NCBI GenBank assembly: GCA_012934845.2
Contig: WNNJ02000878.1
Coordinates: 1 to 64,000 of the forward strand
Length of the DNA stretch: 64,000 nt
From: Pomphorhynchus laevis
Lineage: Eukaryota > Acanthocephala > Palaeacanthocephala > Echinorhynchida > Pomphorhynchidae
Direction: 5' to 3'
Positions 42,056 through 53,640 of this stretch are shown here, piece by piece (the first letter of the stretch is position 1; each line of letters starts with the position of its first letter). Below the pieces are notes generated by a model, which had not been told where the DNA came from, ran no database searches, and saw only the letters and a list, made by a program, of their open reading frames with translations. The position numbers and the translations under genes are program-made.

Positions 42056-43335
42056 AAAAATACATTTAGATCGAAATTTCCGCAAAAGAATAAATTTACT
42101 GTATAAATATAATAAATTATATATGATAATATATGAATTATATATACAATATAAATAAATTATGAATTCACATAAAAAATTATAAATATACAAATTTAGA
42201 TCAAAATTTCGGCAAAAGAATAAATTTACTGTATAAATAAAAAATAATAATATATGATAATATATGAATTATATATACAATATAAATAAATAATGAATTC
42301 ACATAAAAAATTATAAATATACAAATTTAGATCAAAATTTCGGCAAAAGAATAAATTTACTGTATAAATATAATAAATTATATATGATAATATATGAATT
42401 ATATATACAATATAAATAAATTATGAATTCACATAAAAAATTATAAATATACAAATTTAGATCGAAATTTCCGCAAAAGAATAAATTTACTGTATAAATA
42501 TAATAAATTATATATGATAATATATGAATTATATATACAATATAAATAAATAATGAATTCACATAATAAATTATAAATATATAAATTTAGATCAAAATTT
42601 CGGCAAAAGAATAAATTTACTGTATAAATAAAAAATAATAATATATGATAATATATGAATTATATATACAATATAAATAAATAATGAATTCACATAAAAA
42701 ATTATAAATATACAAATTTAGATCAAAATTTCGGCAAAAGAATAAATTTACTGTATAAATATAATAAATTATATATGATAATATATGAATTATATATACA
42801 ATATAAATAAATTATGAATTCACATAAAAAATTATAAATATACAAATTTAGATCGAAATTTCCGCAAAAGAATAAATTTACTGTATAAATATAATAAATT
42901 ATATATGATAATATATGAATTATATATACAATATAAATAAATTATGAATTCACATAAAAAATTATAAATATACAAATTTAGAACGAAATTTCGGCAAAAG
43001 AATAAATTAACTGTAAAAATATAATAAATTATATATGATAATATATGAATTATATATACAATATAAATAAATTATGAATTCACATAAAAAATTATAAATA
43101 TACAAATTTAGATCAAATATCCGCAAAAGAATAAATTTACCGTATGAATATAATAAATTATATATGATAATATATGAATTATATATACAATATAAATAAA
43201 TTATGAATTCACATAAAAAATTATAAATATACAAATTTAGAACGAAATTTCGGCAAAAGAATAAATTTACTGTATAAATATAATAAATTATATATGATAA
43301 TATATGAATAATATAAACAATATAAATAAATTGTA
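42056..43335. repeat. Satellite 2: ~10 monomers of ~130 bp
   Basis: Monomers read AAATTTAGATCGAAATTTCC, GCAAAAGAATAAATTTACTG, TATATGATAATATATGAATT and AAATTATGAATTCACATAAA. Variants (GAAATTTCC, AAAATTTCGG with AAAAATAATAATA, AAAATTTCGG) form a trimer of about 391 bp that recurs: monomers starting near 42064, 42455 and 42846 share the first variant. Composition is about 85% A+T. Open frames on the minus strand (FIYIVYIIHILSYIIYY) are artefacts of the repeat. Confidence 0.97.
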
Positions 43336-43383
43336 AAAACATTTACCATCGGTGCTTCAAACAACTTACAAAATCAAGCAAAT

Positions 43384-44580
43384 ATGGAACGGAACTCAGG
43401 TATTTTCAATGTAACATCGAATTTTCAAGCCAAAGAAAACAAGGTTAGTCCTATTTCGTCTAATTTTTTAATCTCAAGCACGGATGGAGAACTCCTTCCT
43501 GTGCCTAAAGTGGTGAATCTGGTAATAATCAGACTTCTTCAACCATTTGAAAGGAAGAATCTTTTCAATATTTTTCTGAGAGAGTTTACAAGCTCTTATA
43601 AGAAGAGAATTCTATTTAATTCGATAAAATATTTAGATTCCGAAATTCGGGTTTCTTTCAGCTCTCCAGATCTGGCAGCATCGTACCTAGAATTTTTCGA
43701 AACACACCTAAAAGAATTTGGGTCAACTACTTACAGGCCTATTCAGGCGACTCTGAAAATTAATAATTTTCCGCCCTTCGCAACGGAGGAAGATATCATT
43801 GCTCTCATATCTGAGTTCAAAATTCATAATATTCGCCCAATCCTGGGCAAGAAAGGCCAGGCTATACCAATAGCATTCTGTTCTACCGCAGTCGACCAGG
43901 CGGAATGTCTGGCTAAAAGCAAATGTAACCGTTTTTTGGGGTACAATCTTTCTTTCAATATCGTAGATGCTGATGACTTAACATACCCCCATTGCAATGG
44001 GTGCCATCTCTGGGGGCCCTGATCCTCGAACTGTACTAGGCCCCATACGTGTGGGGTTTGCAGCTCTTCCGAAGTCCATGAGGGGAAATGTTCTCTCCCC
44101 CTCTGTGTTCCAATTGTGGTGGTCAGCACCCGGCCTGGTCTAGAAGATGTCCTATCTTCAAAGAATACAAATTAAGGCATTGTGGGGCACCGGTCAAACC
44201 GGCCCACTTTGCCGCTGCCAGCTTATCCAATTCAAACGGTTATGGTATGTCGGACACCGACATTCTCAAAATTGTTGACGCAAGACTACAGATATATAAA
44301 GACGAGATTCGAGCCTTAACGAACCATCTGATAGCGAAATTCGAGGAGTCCCGTTCTCCTCCATCGACGATTCTTACCTCTTCAAAGAGAGCCCCCGTTC
44401 TAAGAAGAGATCATCTTCTAAACAAAAGTTGGCTTCCTTGAAGTTGGCAAAGAAAGATGATATATGTTGGGAGTTGTTGGCCTCAAAGGGAGATGAAGAT
44501 AATGCCGGTGGGCAAGTGTCTTCTCCTGGTAGGGCTGGGAGTGAGAAGGGCAACTTTCTCTCTCCTAGTTTCTGCTAGGA
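43384..44580 (+). pseudogene. LINE C ORF1, two breaks
   Basis: It is nearly identical to A ORF1 from MERNSGIFNVTSNFQAKENK through the pre-knuckle domain. A TGA replaces the TGG of the first zinc knuckle (HLWGP* at about 44020). A frameshift in the C-terminal basic tail follows (near 44390, where A reads APRSKKRSS). The second and third zinc knuckles are intact at the DNA level. Loss is recent, given the few other differences. Confidence 0.85.
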
Positions 44581-44612
44581 GGTAGGCATCCCACTCCAGC
44601 TGTCGTAACACA

Positions 44613-47071
44613 ATGCAAAGTAGTCAAGAGCCTTTTTCACTGAATATACTTCAGTGGAATTCGGGAGGTGCTTCTGCCCTTAGCCTTCTATCTGGTAGAG
44701 ATGCGGATGTTATAGTCCTTCAGGAGACGCGGTCTATCCGTATCCCCCAGGACATTACTCGATTTATCCCCAAGCATATTTACACCCACTTCACTCCGTA
44801 CATAACCCCTCCTCACGCCTCTTCATCTCAAGGTCTTTTAACCCTAGTTAAATGCTCCTTAAGATCATCCCTTCTTTTAAACTATTCTTGTCCAGCCCTG
44901 TCTTGTTTAGCTGTTTCACTTTGTAAGAATGGTAAACGTATCAGCATAGCCAATATCTATATTAGGCCAGGGGAAATTCACAAGAACCGTGATCTCCTGG
45001 ACCGTATTTTGGGTAGTGGCTATGACATCTTACTCGGTGACTTCAACGACAGAACTGGTCGTTGGATTAATGCAGCACTCCGCAGAGCCAGGAACGATTA
45101 CCTTATTCACAAACCACCGTCCCCAACTTTTCATTGCTCAACAACTAATTCTCTCCTCGACATATTACTGCTTCATAAGATGTGGTTGTTGAAACCCATC
45201 TGTACTGAGCAGTCGCGCCAAAAACAGACCATCTCTCATGACCTAATTCGTTGGCGGATAGAGGAAGATACGTTGCTTAGAAGGAGGTTTCACTTTGATC
45301 CCATCATAGTGGCTTTCTTTCAGGCGGCTATCCAACTCTTCCCCAGAATTGGTAATGAGAATTTGACCGAATTTAATTCCTTCCTCTCCTCGCAAGCTAC
45401 CGCGTTTCTTTCGACTACCTATAAATGTCATATTTACAATCCCACTCCAACAAAACTCAAGGTTTTGGCTAAAATGCTACGTCTTCCCAATGTCTCTGTT
45501 TCCGCCAGGCAGGCCATCTCGAATGAATACTGGAGCACTAGATATAGGTTCCAGCTGAGCAGGGATAAGGCGAACATCGCTCACCTTAACCCTTCTCAGT
45601 CTTCCTTCTGGAAGATATTTAAGAAGGAGAAGTTTGTCTGTTGGAAGGATATAGCTTTTGGTTGGATTGGTAGTATAGGCCTTGATAATGCTTTGAAGGA
45701 GTCAATATCCCTACATAATTATAAAGCCACTCAATCTCCCCAACCAATCCCGCCTTGGGGTGACTTCAGGAGCAGGGACTTATCTGTTACAGATATCCTT
45801 ATCTCCTGGGGGCCACTTCCGGGCACCTCTAAATCCGTCGCTCCACTATCTTCTCGAGTCTGTCAGCTTTTGACAGCCGATCAAAGAAGAGAAGTGGCCG
45901 TCACAATGCTTTTAGCCTCACCATCCGATGTAGCCGGCATCAATATTAGTCGTAGAATTTTCTTACCAAAGCATAGTCCGGTTTCATGTCCCAAAGATCT
46001 GCGTCCCATTTCGATTCAAAACTCCCTCATCTCCATCTACGAAAAAGCGCTTGCGCGTAGAATCCGCGACCATTTAAGTAGGCGTAATTTGATCCCACCG
46101 AGTTTTCACGGGTTTGTCAAGGGACGCTCGGTTCATTCAGCAATAGGTGAAGTGCATCAGTTTTGTAGTGATAATAGCCATCAACTAGCTGTGGCTATTT
46201 TCCTTGACTTTTCTGCTGCATTTGACCGCATTTCCATTCCCTTTGTTATCTCCTCTCTCAGGTCCCTCGGGTTGCCTGCGAGAATTGTTAACAGGGTGGA
46301 GATATTACTGTTTACCAAGAGGTTCTACTATGAAGACGACCCTGATGCGTGTCAGTTCTACCCTATTACAGGTGTGCCCCAAGGATCCCCACTTTCTCCT
46401 ATCTTATTTCTTGCTGCCTCCATTGTACTATTCAAGAATTTTAAACGTGATCAACATCTAGTGGTATACGCTGATGATACCACGGCCCTGTTCTCTGGAC
46501 GCAGGTGCAAAGATGTCGCTTCGGACATCAGCCGTTTCTTTTTAAGATTAACAGACCAGCTGACCCTATCCAATCTTATTTTAAATTCATCAAATCGCAG
46601 GTAGTTGTCTTTCATGGCACCCCTGCGACAAAGAAAAAATTAAAGAGACTAGCACTCTCAGCTCTATCTTCTATATTGACTAATCAACCACTCCCTACCT
46701 TCACAAGTCGAGTAAAATACCTGGGGTTCACTGTTACGGTGAACTGGTCGGCGAAAGCTGACCTGGATAGACTTAAACGTATCCTGAAGAAAGCTAGGTG
46801 GGCCCTGAAACGGGCTCAGCATCTGTCGTTGAATGGGAAAACCCAAGTGTGCCTTTGGGGTACTTGGGCTATCTCGGGATTAGTCTTCTTTTCGAGAGGA
46901 CGTCCTCCAGAGCAAAGACTAAGGTTTCTCAAGCTCCTCATCTCGCGATTACCGCGCATAGTCCGCCTAGATTGGATTCTTCGGGGGGTGATAGACCCCG
47001 GGTGGTTCAGTCGAAGAGCGGCGTGTTGGATTAGCTGGAGGGCTCAGATCCCGCTGGACCTGAGGCCGTAG
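44613..47071 (+). pseudogene. LINE C ORF2, one frameshift
   Basis: Frame 44613-46604 encodes 663 residues covering endonuclease and RT through YADD (VVYADDTTALFSGRR). A single A missing from the run in TCATCAAATCGCAGG (A has TCATCAAAATCGC) near 46593 shifts the frame. The remaining 150 codons are open in another frame to the RAQIPLDLRP end at 47071. It otherwise matches A ORF2 with scattered substitutions (GYDILLGDFN vs GYDMLLGDFN). Confidence 0.9.
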
Positions 47072-47186
47072 AATAAATAGAAGATTGAATGATTAACGAA
47101 TTGATATTATTTTTGTCTTCTTGCATGTTTTGTTCTGTGTAACACGTTTTTTATCGGTTACAAGTTTTGTTTAAGAAAATCCTTAT

Positions 47187-47240
47187 CTTATCTTATAAAT
47201 TATGAATTCAAATAAAAATTTTTAAATATATAAATTATAA
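47187..47240. repeat. Satellite 2 remnant beyond LINE C
   Basis: ATAAATTATGAATTCAAATA followed by AAAATTTTTAAATATATAAAT continues the satellite monomer where LINE C interrupted it. Confidence 0.75.
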
Positions 47241-48050
47241 TAAGCAAGCTTGTGCTTATTTTGCTAACGACCATCATAAAAGCGATATTATTCATTAGCA
47301 TTTTTAGTTTACCTTAATGAATCAACTATACTTAAGAGCAACTTAATTTAAAATAAATTATAAATAACGGTAATTCTAAAAATAAAAAGCAAGCTCGTAC
47401 TCATCTGGCTCGCTTGCTATTAGTTTCATGATAAATTTTCGTTTCATGTTACTAAATTAAAAATATGATTAAATGTTGGCTGGTATTTTAATGCCACGTT
47501 TTTAATGTTTTTGCAGAAAACTTGAACTTGAAATTCTCATTATGGAAGCAAAATGTTAATAATTTTCCGCTTCCCCTTTCCCACCATTTAAGTGAGAATA
47601 TAACTATAGCACAATTACAGTGTGTAAATACTGTAAAAATTTCAAAAAGTTGACAATATCAACACAGTTACCAGTTTACAGTTGCCATCAACTCCGAGAA
47701 CCGAAATGAAAATAACAATAGTTAAAAAAGCTCTTTGTTACAATGTTTACAAAGTAAAGGCTGCTGATACAAAAGTTACGTGGATACGAAATTGTCTACG
47801 TACTCATATCCTGGGTATGTTAAAAAATTTAAACGTACGTTTTCATTGATATTATTATGCTAAATTCATGTATATAACGATATAATTAATGTATTAGTTG
47901 TGTACTTCACTTCAATATAGTAAATATAAACGCTATATATTAATATCTTAATATATTAAATATCTATAAATTATCTATTTATATATTAATATAAATAGAT
48001 ATATTATTGCATATTAATATTATTATATTTTTTATTTGTATATAAAATTT
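47241..48050. other. Low-repeat flank with possible promoter/exon
   Basis: Two short related blocks (AAGCAAGCTTGTGCTTATTT and AAGCAAGCTCGTACTCATCT) and then less AT-rich sequence at 47500-47820 containing the candidate exon below. The rest, 47820-48050, is nearly pure A/T. Confidence 0.4.
47706..47814 (+). CDS. Candidate first coding exon (36 aa), unknown
   Basis: An ATG after GAACCGAA opens MKITIVKKALCYNVYKVKAA, then DTKVTWIRNCLRTHILG, running into a good donor CCTGG|GTATGT. It lies in a stretch with more balanced composition than its surroundings and no mobile-element similarity that I can see. No downstream exon was found before the repeats begin at 48055, so the gene, if real, has a long intron or is a relic. 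Confidence 0.28.
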
Positions 48051-48054
48051 AACT

Positions 48055-48880
48055 TTATGAGTGAATAATAAATAAGATACATTGTATTAGAATAAGATAT
48101 TGCCCGATGTAATATGATTTGTCAAAATACCCATCATTAGCGGTATTTAGCTTCGCTTCTACGATATTAGGGCATGGAACAAGTCCGTGACCTGATACCA
48201 TAAAAATTAATAATGATTATATCTAATATTTATTCACTCATAAATCAAATCAGCCAACTGAATCTACGTATTATATACGATATATAAATGAAAATAAAGA
48301 TAAATAATATAAGATTGTATACAATTTATATTTATATCAAGTCAAAATTTAAAATTGAAATTTAAAATAAAAGTCATTTTTTATGAATTGACCAATAAAT
48401 CGCAGACGTAGTATTCGAATAAGGAATAGATGTCATCAGGAGGAACTGCTATGTAATCAGGTTTTGGCCCCGATTCCTCTTCCCAACATAGCAGCGGAGC
48501 CAAATACATGCTAATGTCGTATTTCCTCAAATGAAATTTGAATATCTAGTATCTTTTTTAATACAAAACATATTTTTATTAGCAAATTGTTCATGAATTG
48601 ACTGATATATAATATACAACGTATTCGAATAAATAATAGATGTCATCAGGAGTAAATGCTATGTAATCAGGTTTTGCCCCCATTTCTTACCCAACTTAGC
48701 AGTGGGGCAAAATACATGCTAATGACGTATTTCCTCCGATAATATTTGATTATCTAGTATCTTTTAAATACAAGGTATATTATATATTGACCATAAATAT
48801 CCTACTAAATTGGTTCAAGGAATTTGTTCGAGACCTGATATCATAAAAATTAATACTGATTATATCTAATATTTATTATT
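48055..48880. mobile_element. Cluster of PLE 3' ends, mixed orientation
   Basis: A plus-strand 3' end (48060-48210, degenerate hairpin) is followed by two minus-strand 3' ends (48415-48560 and 48640-48790). The latter have GATGTCATCAGGAGGAACTG, CTGCTATGTAATCAGG, CCCAACATAGCAGCGG and AAATACATGCTAATG. Flanking words such as AAATCAAATCAGCCAACTGA recur at 49070, 30590, 63150 and 63470, so a longer 3' flank belongs to the repeat. Confidence 0.65.
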
Positions 48881-49154
48881 TCTTATATTTTTAATCAAAT
48901 CATAAAAATTTTTATTTTTAATTCTTAACAATTTAAATTATAGAAAATTTCATTTTAGACGATGTACTTAACAAATTGAAACAATAAAAGTTTGAAGTAA
49001 TTAATTTATTCTAATGAGTATGTAAAATTGTTCAACGTATCAATAGGTGCGATTTAATAATCACTCATAAATCAAATCAGCTAACTAAGTCTGCATATAT
49101 AAGATTATATTTATTAAAAATAAATATTATCAATTATAAATAATTGATAACTGC
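48881..49154. other. AT-rich PLE 3' flank
   Basis: Mostly low-complexity A/T with the AATCAAATCAGCTAACTAAG word shared with other PLE-flank copies. No gene. Confidence 0.4.
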
Positions 49155-49510
49155 TTATGCAGCGACTGAGCGTGGCGGTGCAACGGCGCAACGCCGCCTC
49201 CTTCATGGAATCGGCCGGTGACCCTCTAATCACAAATTGACACTTTTGATTTTGTATGTTCAAAACTAAATAATTATTATATAAAATTTCATATAATTGG
49301 TATTTTTAATTAAATATTTAAAATTCGAATTTAAAGTGAAAACCATTTTATGAATTAATTATTAAATAACATACGATGTTTCGGAATTAAAATTAGAAGT
49401 CCTAACGATAAACTGCTGTTGTCAGATTTTGGGCCGTATTCATCGACCTAACATAGCCGCGGTGATAAATACATGGTAATGACGTATTTCATTTAATTAA
49501 ATTTGACTAT
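49155..49510 (-). repeat. Inverted copy of the 25.9-26.25 kb block plus PLE 3' end
   Basis: On the minus strand: an intact PLE 3' end (ACTAGATAGTCAAATTTAAT ... GGCTATGTTAGGTCGATG ... CTGACAACAGCAG), AT-rich sequence and the GC-rich block (GGCGGCGTTGCGCCGTTG). At 25.9-27.1 kb the same PLE end is split in two, its halves lying 1.1 kb apart in swapped order. Confidence 0.7.
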
Positions 49511-49519
49511 CTAGTGTAT

Positions 49520-49985
49520 TATTATTTTTAATAATAATGGAGAGAAAATTTATTGCCATCGCGCCTCTCGGCTTCGACAAAATATAAAAGAAAGAAAATA
49601 TAGTTACAATAAATCAAAAACATTCAATTTAAACGGATGCTGATGTTAGACGTTGTACCATTACATTGCATCTTCTCTTCGTCATATACTATGCCCCTAA
49701 TGCTTCTGCACTTTTCCTCTTAAAAGGCCTCAGATAGATCGTGCACTTTACTTCATACGATCAATATCTTGCAAACTCAAATGCTGCAAATATGGACATT
49801 CGAAAATATGAAGCAAGGACCAGCAAGCGCATAAACAAAATTTGCACGAACAGCACGACGATCGCGAATGTAAAGGAATGTGTATACGACAAATCTTATC
49901 GTGGTACCCATGAGTAGAGAAACGCCAAACCAATGGCCGCTTACAATTGTGTGAATTTTTCCAATGTTGTTGACAGACAACTGGC
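49520..49985 (-). mobile_element. LINE fragment G, 3' end of another family
   Basis: On the minus strand: WRFSTHGYHDKICRIHIPLH, then a Cys/His-rich end LLHIFECPYLQHLSLQDIDR. A 3' UTR follows with GTCGAAGCCGAGAGGCGCGA and GGCAATAAATTTTCTCTCC, then an (ATT)n tail. A C-terminal HIFxCPxLxxLR-type zinc motif is usual after the RNase H of I-type LINEs. It is 5'-truncated and distinct from family A. Confidence 0.55.
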
Positions 49986-50005
49986 GTTTAATAACAACTG
50001 GCGTT

Positions 50006-50703
50006 TAAAAACTTTATCGAACAAGTTCCAACTTGAACTTTATATGGCCAATATATCAGATTTTAATACAATACGTCATGTTGAAGACAAATTATATCGA
50101 TATTTGACAGTCAAAAATTAATGATTTAGTTGACTTGAATGAGTTAAATCAGTAGGTCGTTATTTGACTGCTAATTTGGATAACCAAATCAAATAATGAA
50201 ATCTTATATTTCGAATTCGCGCTGATTTGACGACTTCTATAGTTATCAATGTAATCTTTAACTTAATTTTTAATTCATCATGGATGACTAGCGAAATCAG
50301 ATTCTATATTGTACAAATTGCAAATTAATAATTCATGTGCGATTATTTATTTCAAATACGATTATAACTAAATAAATTAAGACTTTCTTAACTACACACA
50401 AAAACATGATAACATGCAACAAATAAGATCAAACATAACAATAGAAAGTCAAGTCGAACAGCAGCTCATCAGTCTTCCAACTCTTTTTCTTCTATGGCCT
50501 CAGGTCCAGGGGATCTGAGCCATCAACCGATCCAACACGCCGCCTTACGACTGAACTGCTCGGGGTCTTTCACCCCACCCCCCGAAGAATCAATCAGCAC
50601 GGACTATGCTGGGTAAACGAGAGAGGAGAAGCTTAATAAACCTTAGCCTTTGCTCTGGGGACGTCCTCTAGAAAAGAAGACTAATCCCGAGAGAGCTCAA
50701 GTA
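50006..50703 (-). repeat. Inverted duplication, right arm
   Basis: The reverse complement of 26263-26960, including the LINE F' 3' end. Beyond 50703 the right arm continues further into the LINE than the left arm does, so the right copy keeps more of the original sequence. Confidence 0.85.
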
Positions 50704-50830
50704 CCCCCAGAGGCGCACCTGATGTTTCTCTATTAATAATATATGCTGGGCCCGTTTCAGGACCCACCTAGCTCTCTTAAGGATACGTTTAAGTATATCC
50801 AGGTCGGCTTTCGCCGACCATATTTGTTTT
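50460..50830 (-). mobile_element. LINE copy F', 3' end
   Basis: The minus-strand end of an A-family ORF2 (from CTGGATATACTTAAACG to GGCCATAGAAG), partner of LINE F at 26258. It extends about 120 bp further 5' than F and abuts the 5' end of LINE D. Confidence 0.8.
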
Positions 50831-50854
50831 TGAATTTAATAAGTTAATACCGCA

Positions 50855-51930
50855 TTGCATGGTGAAAAAAGTAACGTATCGGAGCTATCAAACAATCACG
50901 TAAGTATGCAATTTCAAGAAAAAATCGCTAATGCAAGCAAAATCAAGGTAACTTCTTCTAAAAATATAGTCAAGGTAAGTGCTTTGATACCTTCCGCTGC
51001 AAAAGAAGTAATAGACAAACTTCCCCCTATTCCTAAAATAGAAAACCTGTTGATCATAAAGTTATCTGTACCGTTAGTGCGTCATAATCTGTGCAACATT
51101 TTTCTTCGTAAATTTGCAGAAAAATACACTAACAGAGTCCTGTTTAATTCTGCTAGATTCTATGAATCAGAGATTGGAGTTCTTGGAAAAAAATTAAAGT
51201 AACAAACTTCAGGTCTGTAATGGGGAGGAATAGTCTTCCCCTCCCGATCGCTACCGTTTCGTCCTCAATTGATTCAGCTGAGACTCTATTAAAAGATGCC
51301 TTTAATCCATTTCTAGGGTAAAACTTAAAGTTTATACACGTTAGCACCAAAGACGTAACTTATCCCCACTGCAACTCGTATAAAAAAAGCGGTCACTGGT
51401 GCTCTGGATGTGACAAAGAAAAGTCTGTGGTATTTGCGATTCGACAAATTGCCAAAAAGCCGGCGGAAAATGATGCTCTCCGCCAAAGTGCTCTAATTGT
51501 TGTGGAGCACATCCGGCCTAGTCGAGGAAATGTGCTGACTTTAAACAATACCGTCCCCCACACTGCTCCTTCTGCCCCTAAAATGTCGATTCTTTGAGTG
51601 TTCGGGCTATTGCAGATAGTATGAAAGACAGAGATATCATAAGACTTCTCGACACTAACAAGCAATCCACACTAAAGAAAATGGAACTTCTTATTGCTAG
51701 GCAGCTGGCTGTATTGATCAAAGACCCGGAAATTTCAGGTACTGCGGCAGTTGCCGAATTAAAAGAAAGAGGTGCATCAGCATACACGGTTCCATCGGTG
51801 AAGATCGGTAAGTTGATCAAATCAAAGACCGGTAAAGTTGAGGCACATATGGAAAATGAAGACACTGCCCGCGGACTAGTGTCTTCCCTAGTTGGGGCAA
51901 GTGATGGAAAGGGCGACCTTTCTGCCCCTA
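50855..51930 (+). pseudogene. LINE D ORF1, broken
   Basis: The frame begins MHGEKSNVSELSNNHVSMQF and contains PPIPKIENLLIIKLSVPLVR and NIFLRKFAEKYTNRVLFNSA, parallel to A ORF1. It breaks at 51202 in the pre-knuckle region. Zinc-knuckle remnants lie at 51380-51570, and a C-terminal piece (MSVRAIADSMKDRDIIRLLD, with KGDLSAP) is open from 51594 and runs on into ORF2 sequence. Its N-terminus is closer in style to E than to A. Confidence 0.7.
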
Positions 51931-51939
51931 ACGCAATGC

Positions 51940-53525
51940 AGAGTACTCGTGAGTATTTTTTACTAAATATCCTTCAGTGGTATTCGGGAGGCGCTTCTGC
52001 CCTTAGACTTCTATCCGGTAGAGATGCAGATGTTATAGTCCTTCAGGAGACGCGGTTTATTCGTCTCCACCAGGACATTACTCGATTCATCCCTAAGCAC
52101 ATTTATTCCCACTGCACACCGTACATAACCCCACCTCACTCCTCTTCTTCTCAAGGTATTTTAACCCTGGTAAGTAGCTCTTTAAGATCATTCCACTTAC
52201 TTAACTATTCTTGTTCAGCCCTTCTTGTTTAGCTATATCACTCTATAAAAACGGTAAACGCATCAGCATAGCCAATATCTATATCCGGACAGGGGAAATT
52301 CACAAGAACCGCGACCTCTTCGATCGTATATTGGGTAGCGGTTATGACATGTTACTTGGTGACTTCAACGATAGAACTGATCGTTAGATTAATACAGCAA
52401 ACCGCAGAACCAGAAACGACTATCTTATTCACAAACCACCTTCCCCCACCTTTCATTGATCAACAATTAATTCTCTCCTCGACATATCACTGCTTCATAA
52501 GAAGTGGTTGTTAAAACCCATCTGTACTGGGCAGTCGCGATAAAAACAGACCACCTATCATGATCTATTTCGGTGCCGGGTAGAGAAAGATACGTTGCTT
52601 AGAATGAGAAGTAGATTTCACTTTGATCCCTTCAGAGATCAACTTGCTGTGGCTGTTTTCCTTGACTTTTCTACTGCATTTGAGTGCATCTCTATTCCAT
52701 TTGTTATCTCTTCTCTCAGCTCCCTTGCGTTGCCTGCGAGAATTGTTAACAGGGTGAATATACTGCTGTACACTAAGCGATTTTATTATGAAGACGACTC
52801 TGATGCGCGTCAGTTCTACCCTATTACGGGTGTGCCCCAAGGATCACCTCTTCTCCTATCTTGTTGTTTCTTGCTGCTTCCATTAAACTCTTCAAAATAA
52901 TTAAACGCGAACAACATCTAGCCGTGTACGCTGATGACACCACATCCCTGTTCTCCGGACGCAGGTGCAAAGATGTAATCTCGGATATAAGCCCTTTCTT
53001 TTTAAGATTCAAAGATCAGTTACCCCCATCCAATCTTATTTTAAACTCCAGCAAATCGCAGGTGGTTGTCTTTCATGGCACCTCTGCAACCAAAAATAAA
53101 CTTAAGAGATTAGCACTCTCTGCATTCTCCTCTATTTTGCAACCTCATCCACACCCTATCTTCTCGAGTTGAGTAAAATACCTGGGGTTCACCGTTACAG
53201 TGAATTGGTCGGTGAAACAGACCTGGAGAGACTTAAATGTATTCTGAAGAAAGCTAGGTTGGCCCTGAAACGGGCTCAGCATCTGTCATTAAATGGGAAA
53301 ACCAAAGTGCGCCTCTGGGGGTACTTGGGCTATCTCGGGATTAGTCTTCTTTTCGAGAGGAAGTCCCCCTGAACAAAGGCTAAGGTTTCTTAAGATCCTT
53401 GTCTCTCGTTTACCCAGCATAGTTCGCCTCGATTGGATTCTTCGGGGGGTGAAATACCCCGGGTGTTTCAGTTGAAAGGCGGCGTGTCGGATTGGTTGGA
53501 GGGCTTAGATCCAACTGGACCTGAT
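51940..53525 (+). pseudogene. LINE D ORF2, internally deleted
   Basis: The endonuclease start (LNILQWYSGGASALRLLSGR, VIVLQETRFIRLHQD) is recognisable to about 52590 with several stops. After the deletion the RT has FLDFSTAFECI, FYPITGVPQGSP and VYADDTTSLFSGRRCKDV, and then a tail broken in two or three places (52861-53475). The middle of the protein is missing. Confidence 0.8.
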
Positions 53526-53640
53526 GCTATGAACATGTGAAGACTAACAACATTAAAGTCTACAGTTGAATGTTTCTGTTTGATTTTTTCTTTTCTTTAA
53601 TGACCTTTTGTCTGTCTTATTTTATTAAGAAATCCTTATT

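Larger units (their letters stand above)
43339..47185 (+). mobile_element. LINE copy C inserted in satellite 2
   Basis: A plus-strand copy of the LINE A family, about 98% identical to A over the ORFs, truncated slightly at the 5' end (starts within ATTTACCATCGGTGCTTC). It ends with TTTAAGAAAATCCTTATCTT. Satellite 2 stops at AAATAAATT just before it and resumes with ATAAATTATGAATTC just after it, so C inserted into the array; ATAAATT is a likely short target duplication. The 3' UTR interior differs completely from A. Confidence 0.9.
50845..53640 (+). mobile_element. LINE copy D, internal deletion
   Basis: A plus-strand, degraded LINE related to A and E. It has ORF1 remnants (50855-51930), the start of ORF2 (about 51940-52630) and then a deletion of roughly 1.2 kb joining FHFDPFR of the endonuclease-RT linker to DQLAVAVFLDFST of RT motif A (near 52635). 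The remaining RT and tail end at 53525. The 3' UTR ends ATTAAGAAATCCTTATT, again matching the A/C terminus. Confidence 0.85.

Noticed and set aside
42332-43342. Hydrophobic minus-strand ORFs in satellite 2
   Set aside because: Pure product of AT-rich tandem repeats (FIYIVYIIHILSYII), not membrane proteins.
49748-49980. Two overlapping minus-strand ORFs as possible membrane protein
   Set aside because: One frame fits the C-terminal end of a LINE; the other hydrophobic frame is its shadow.
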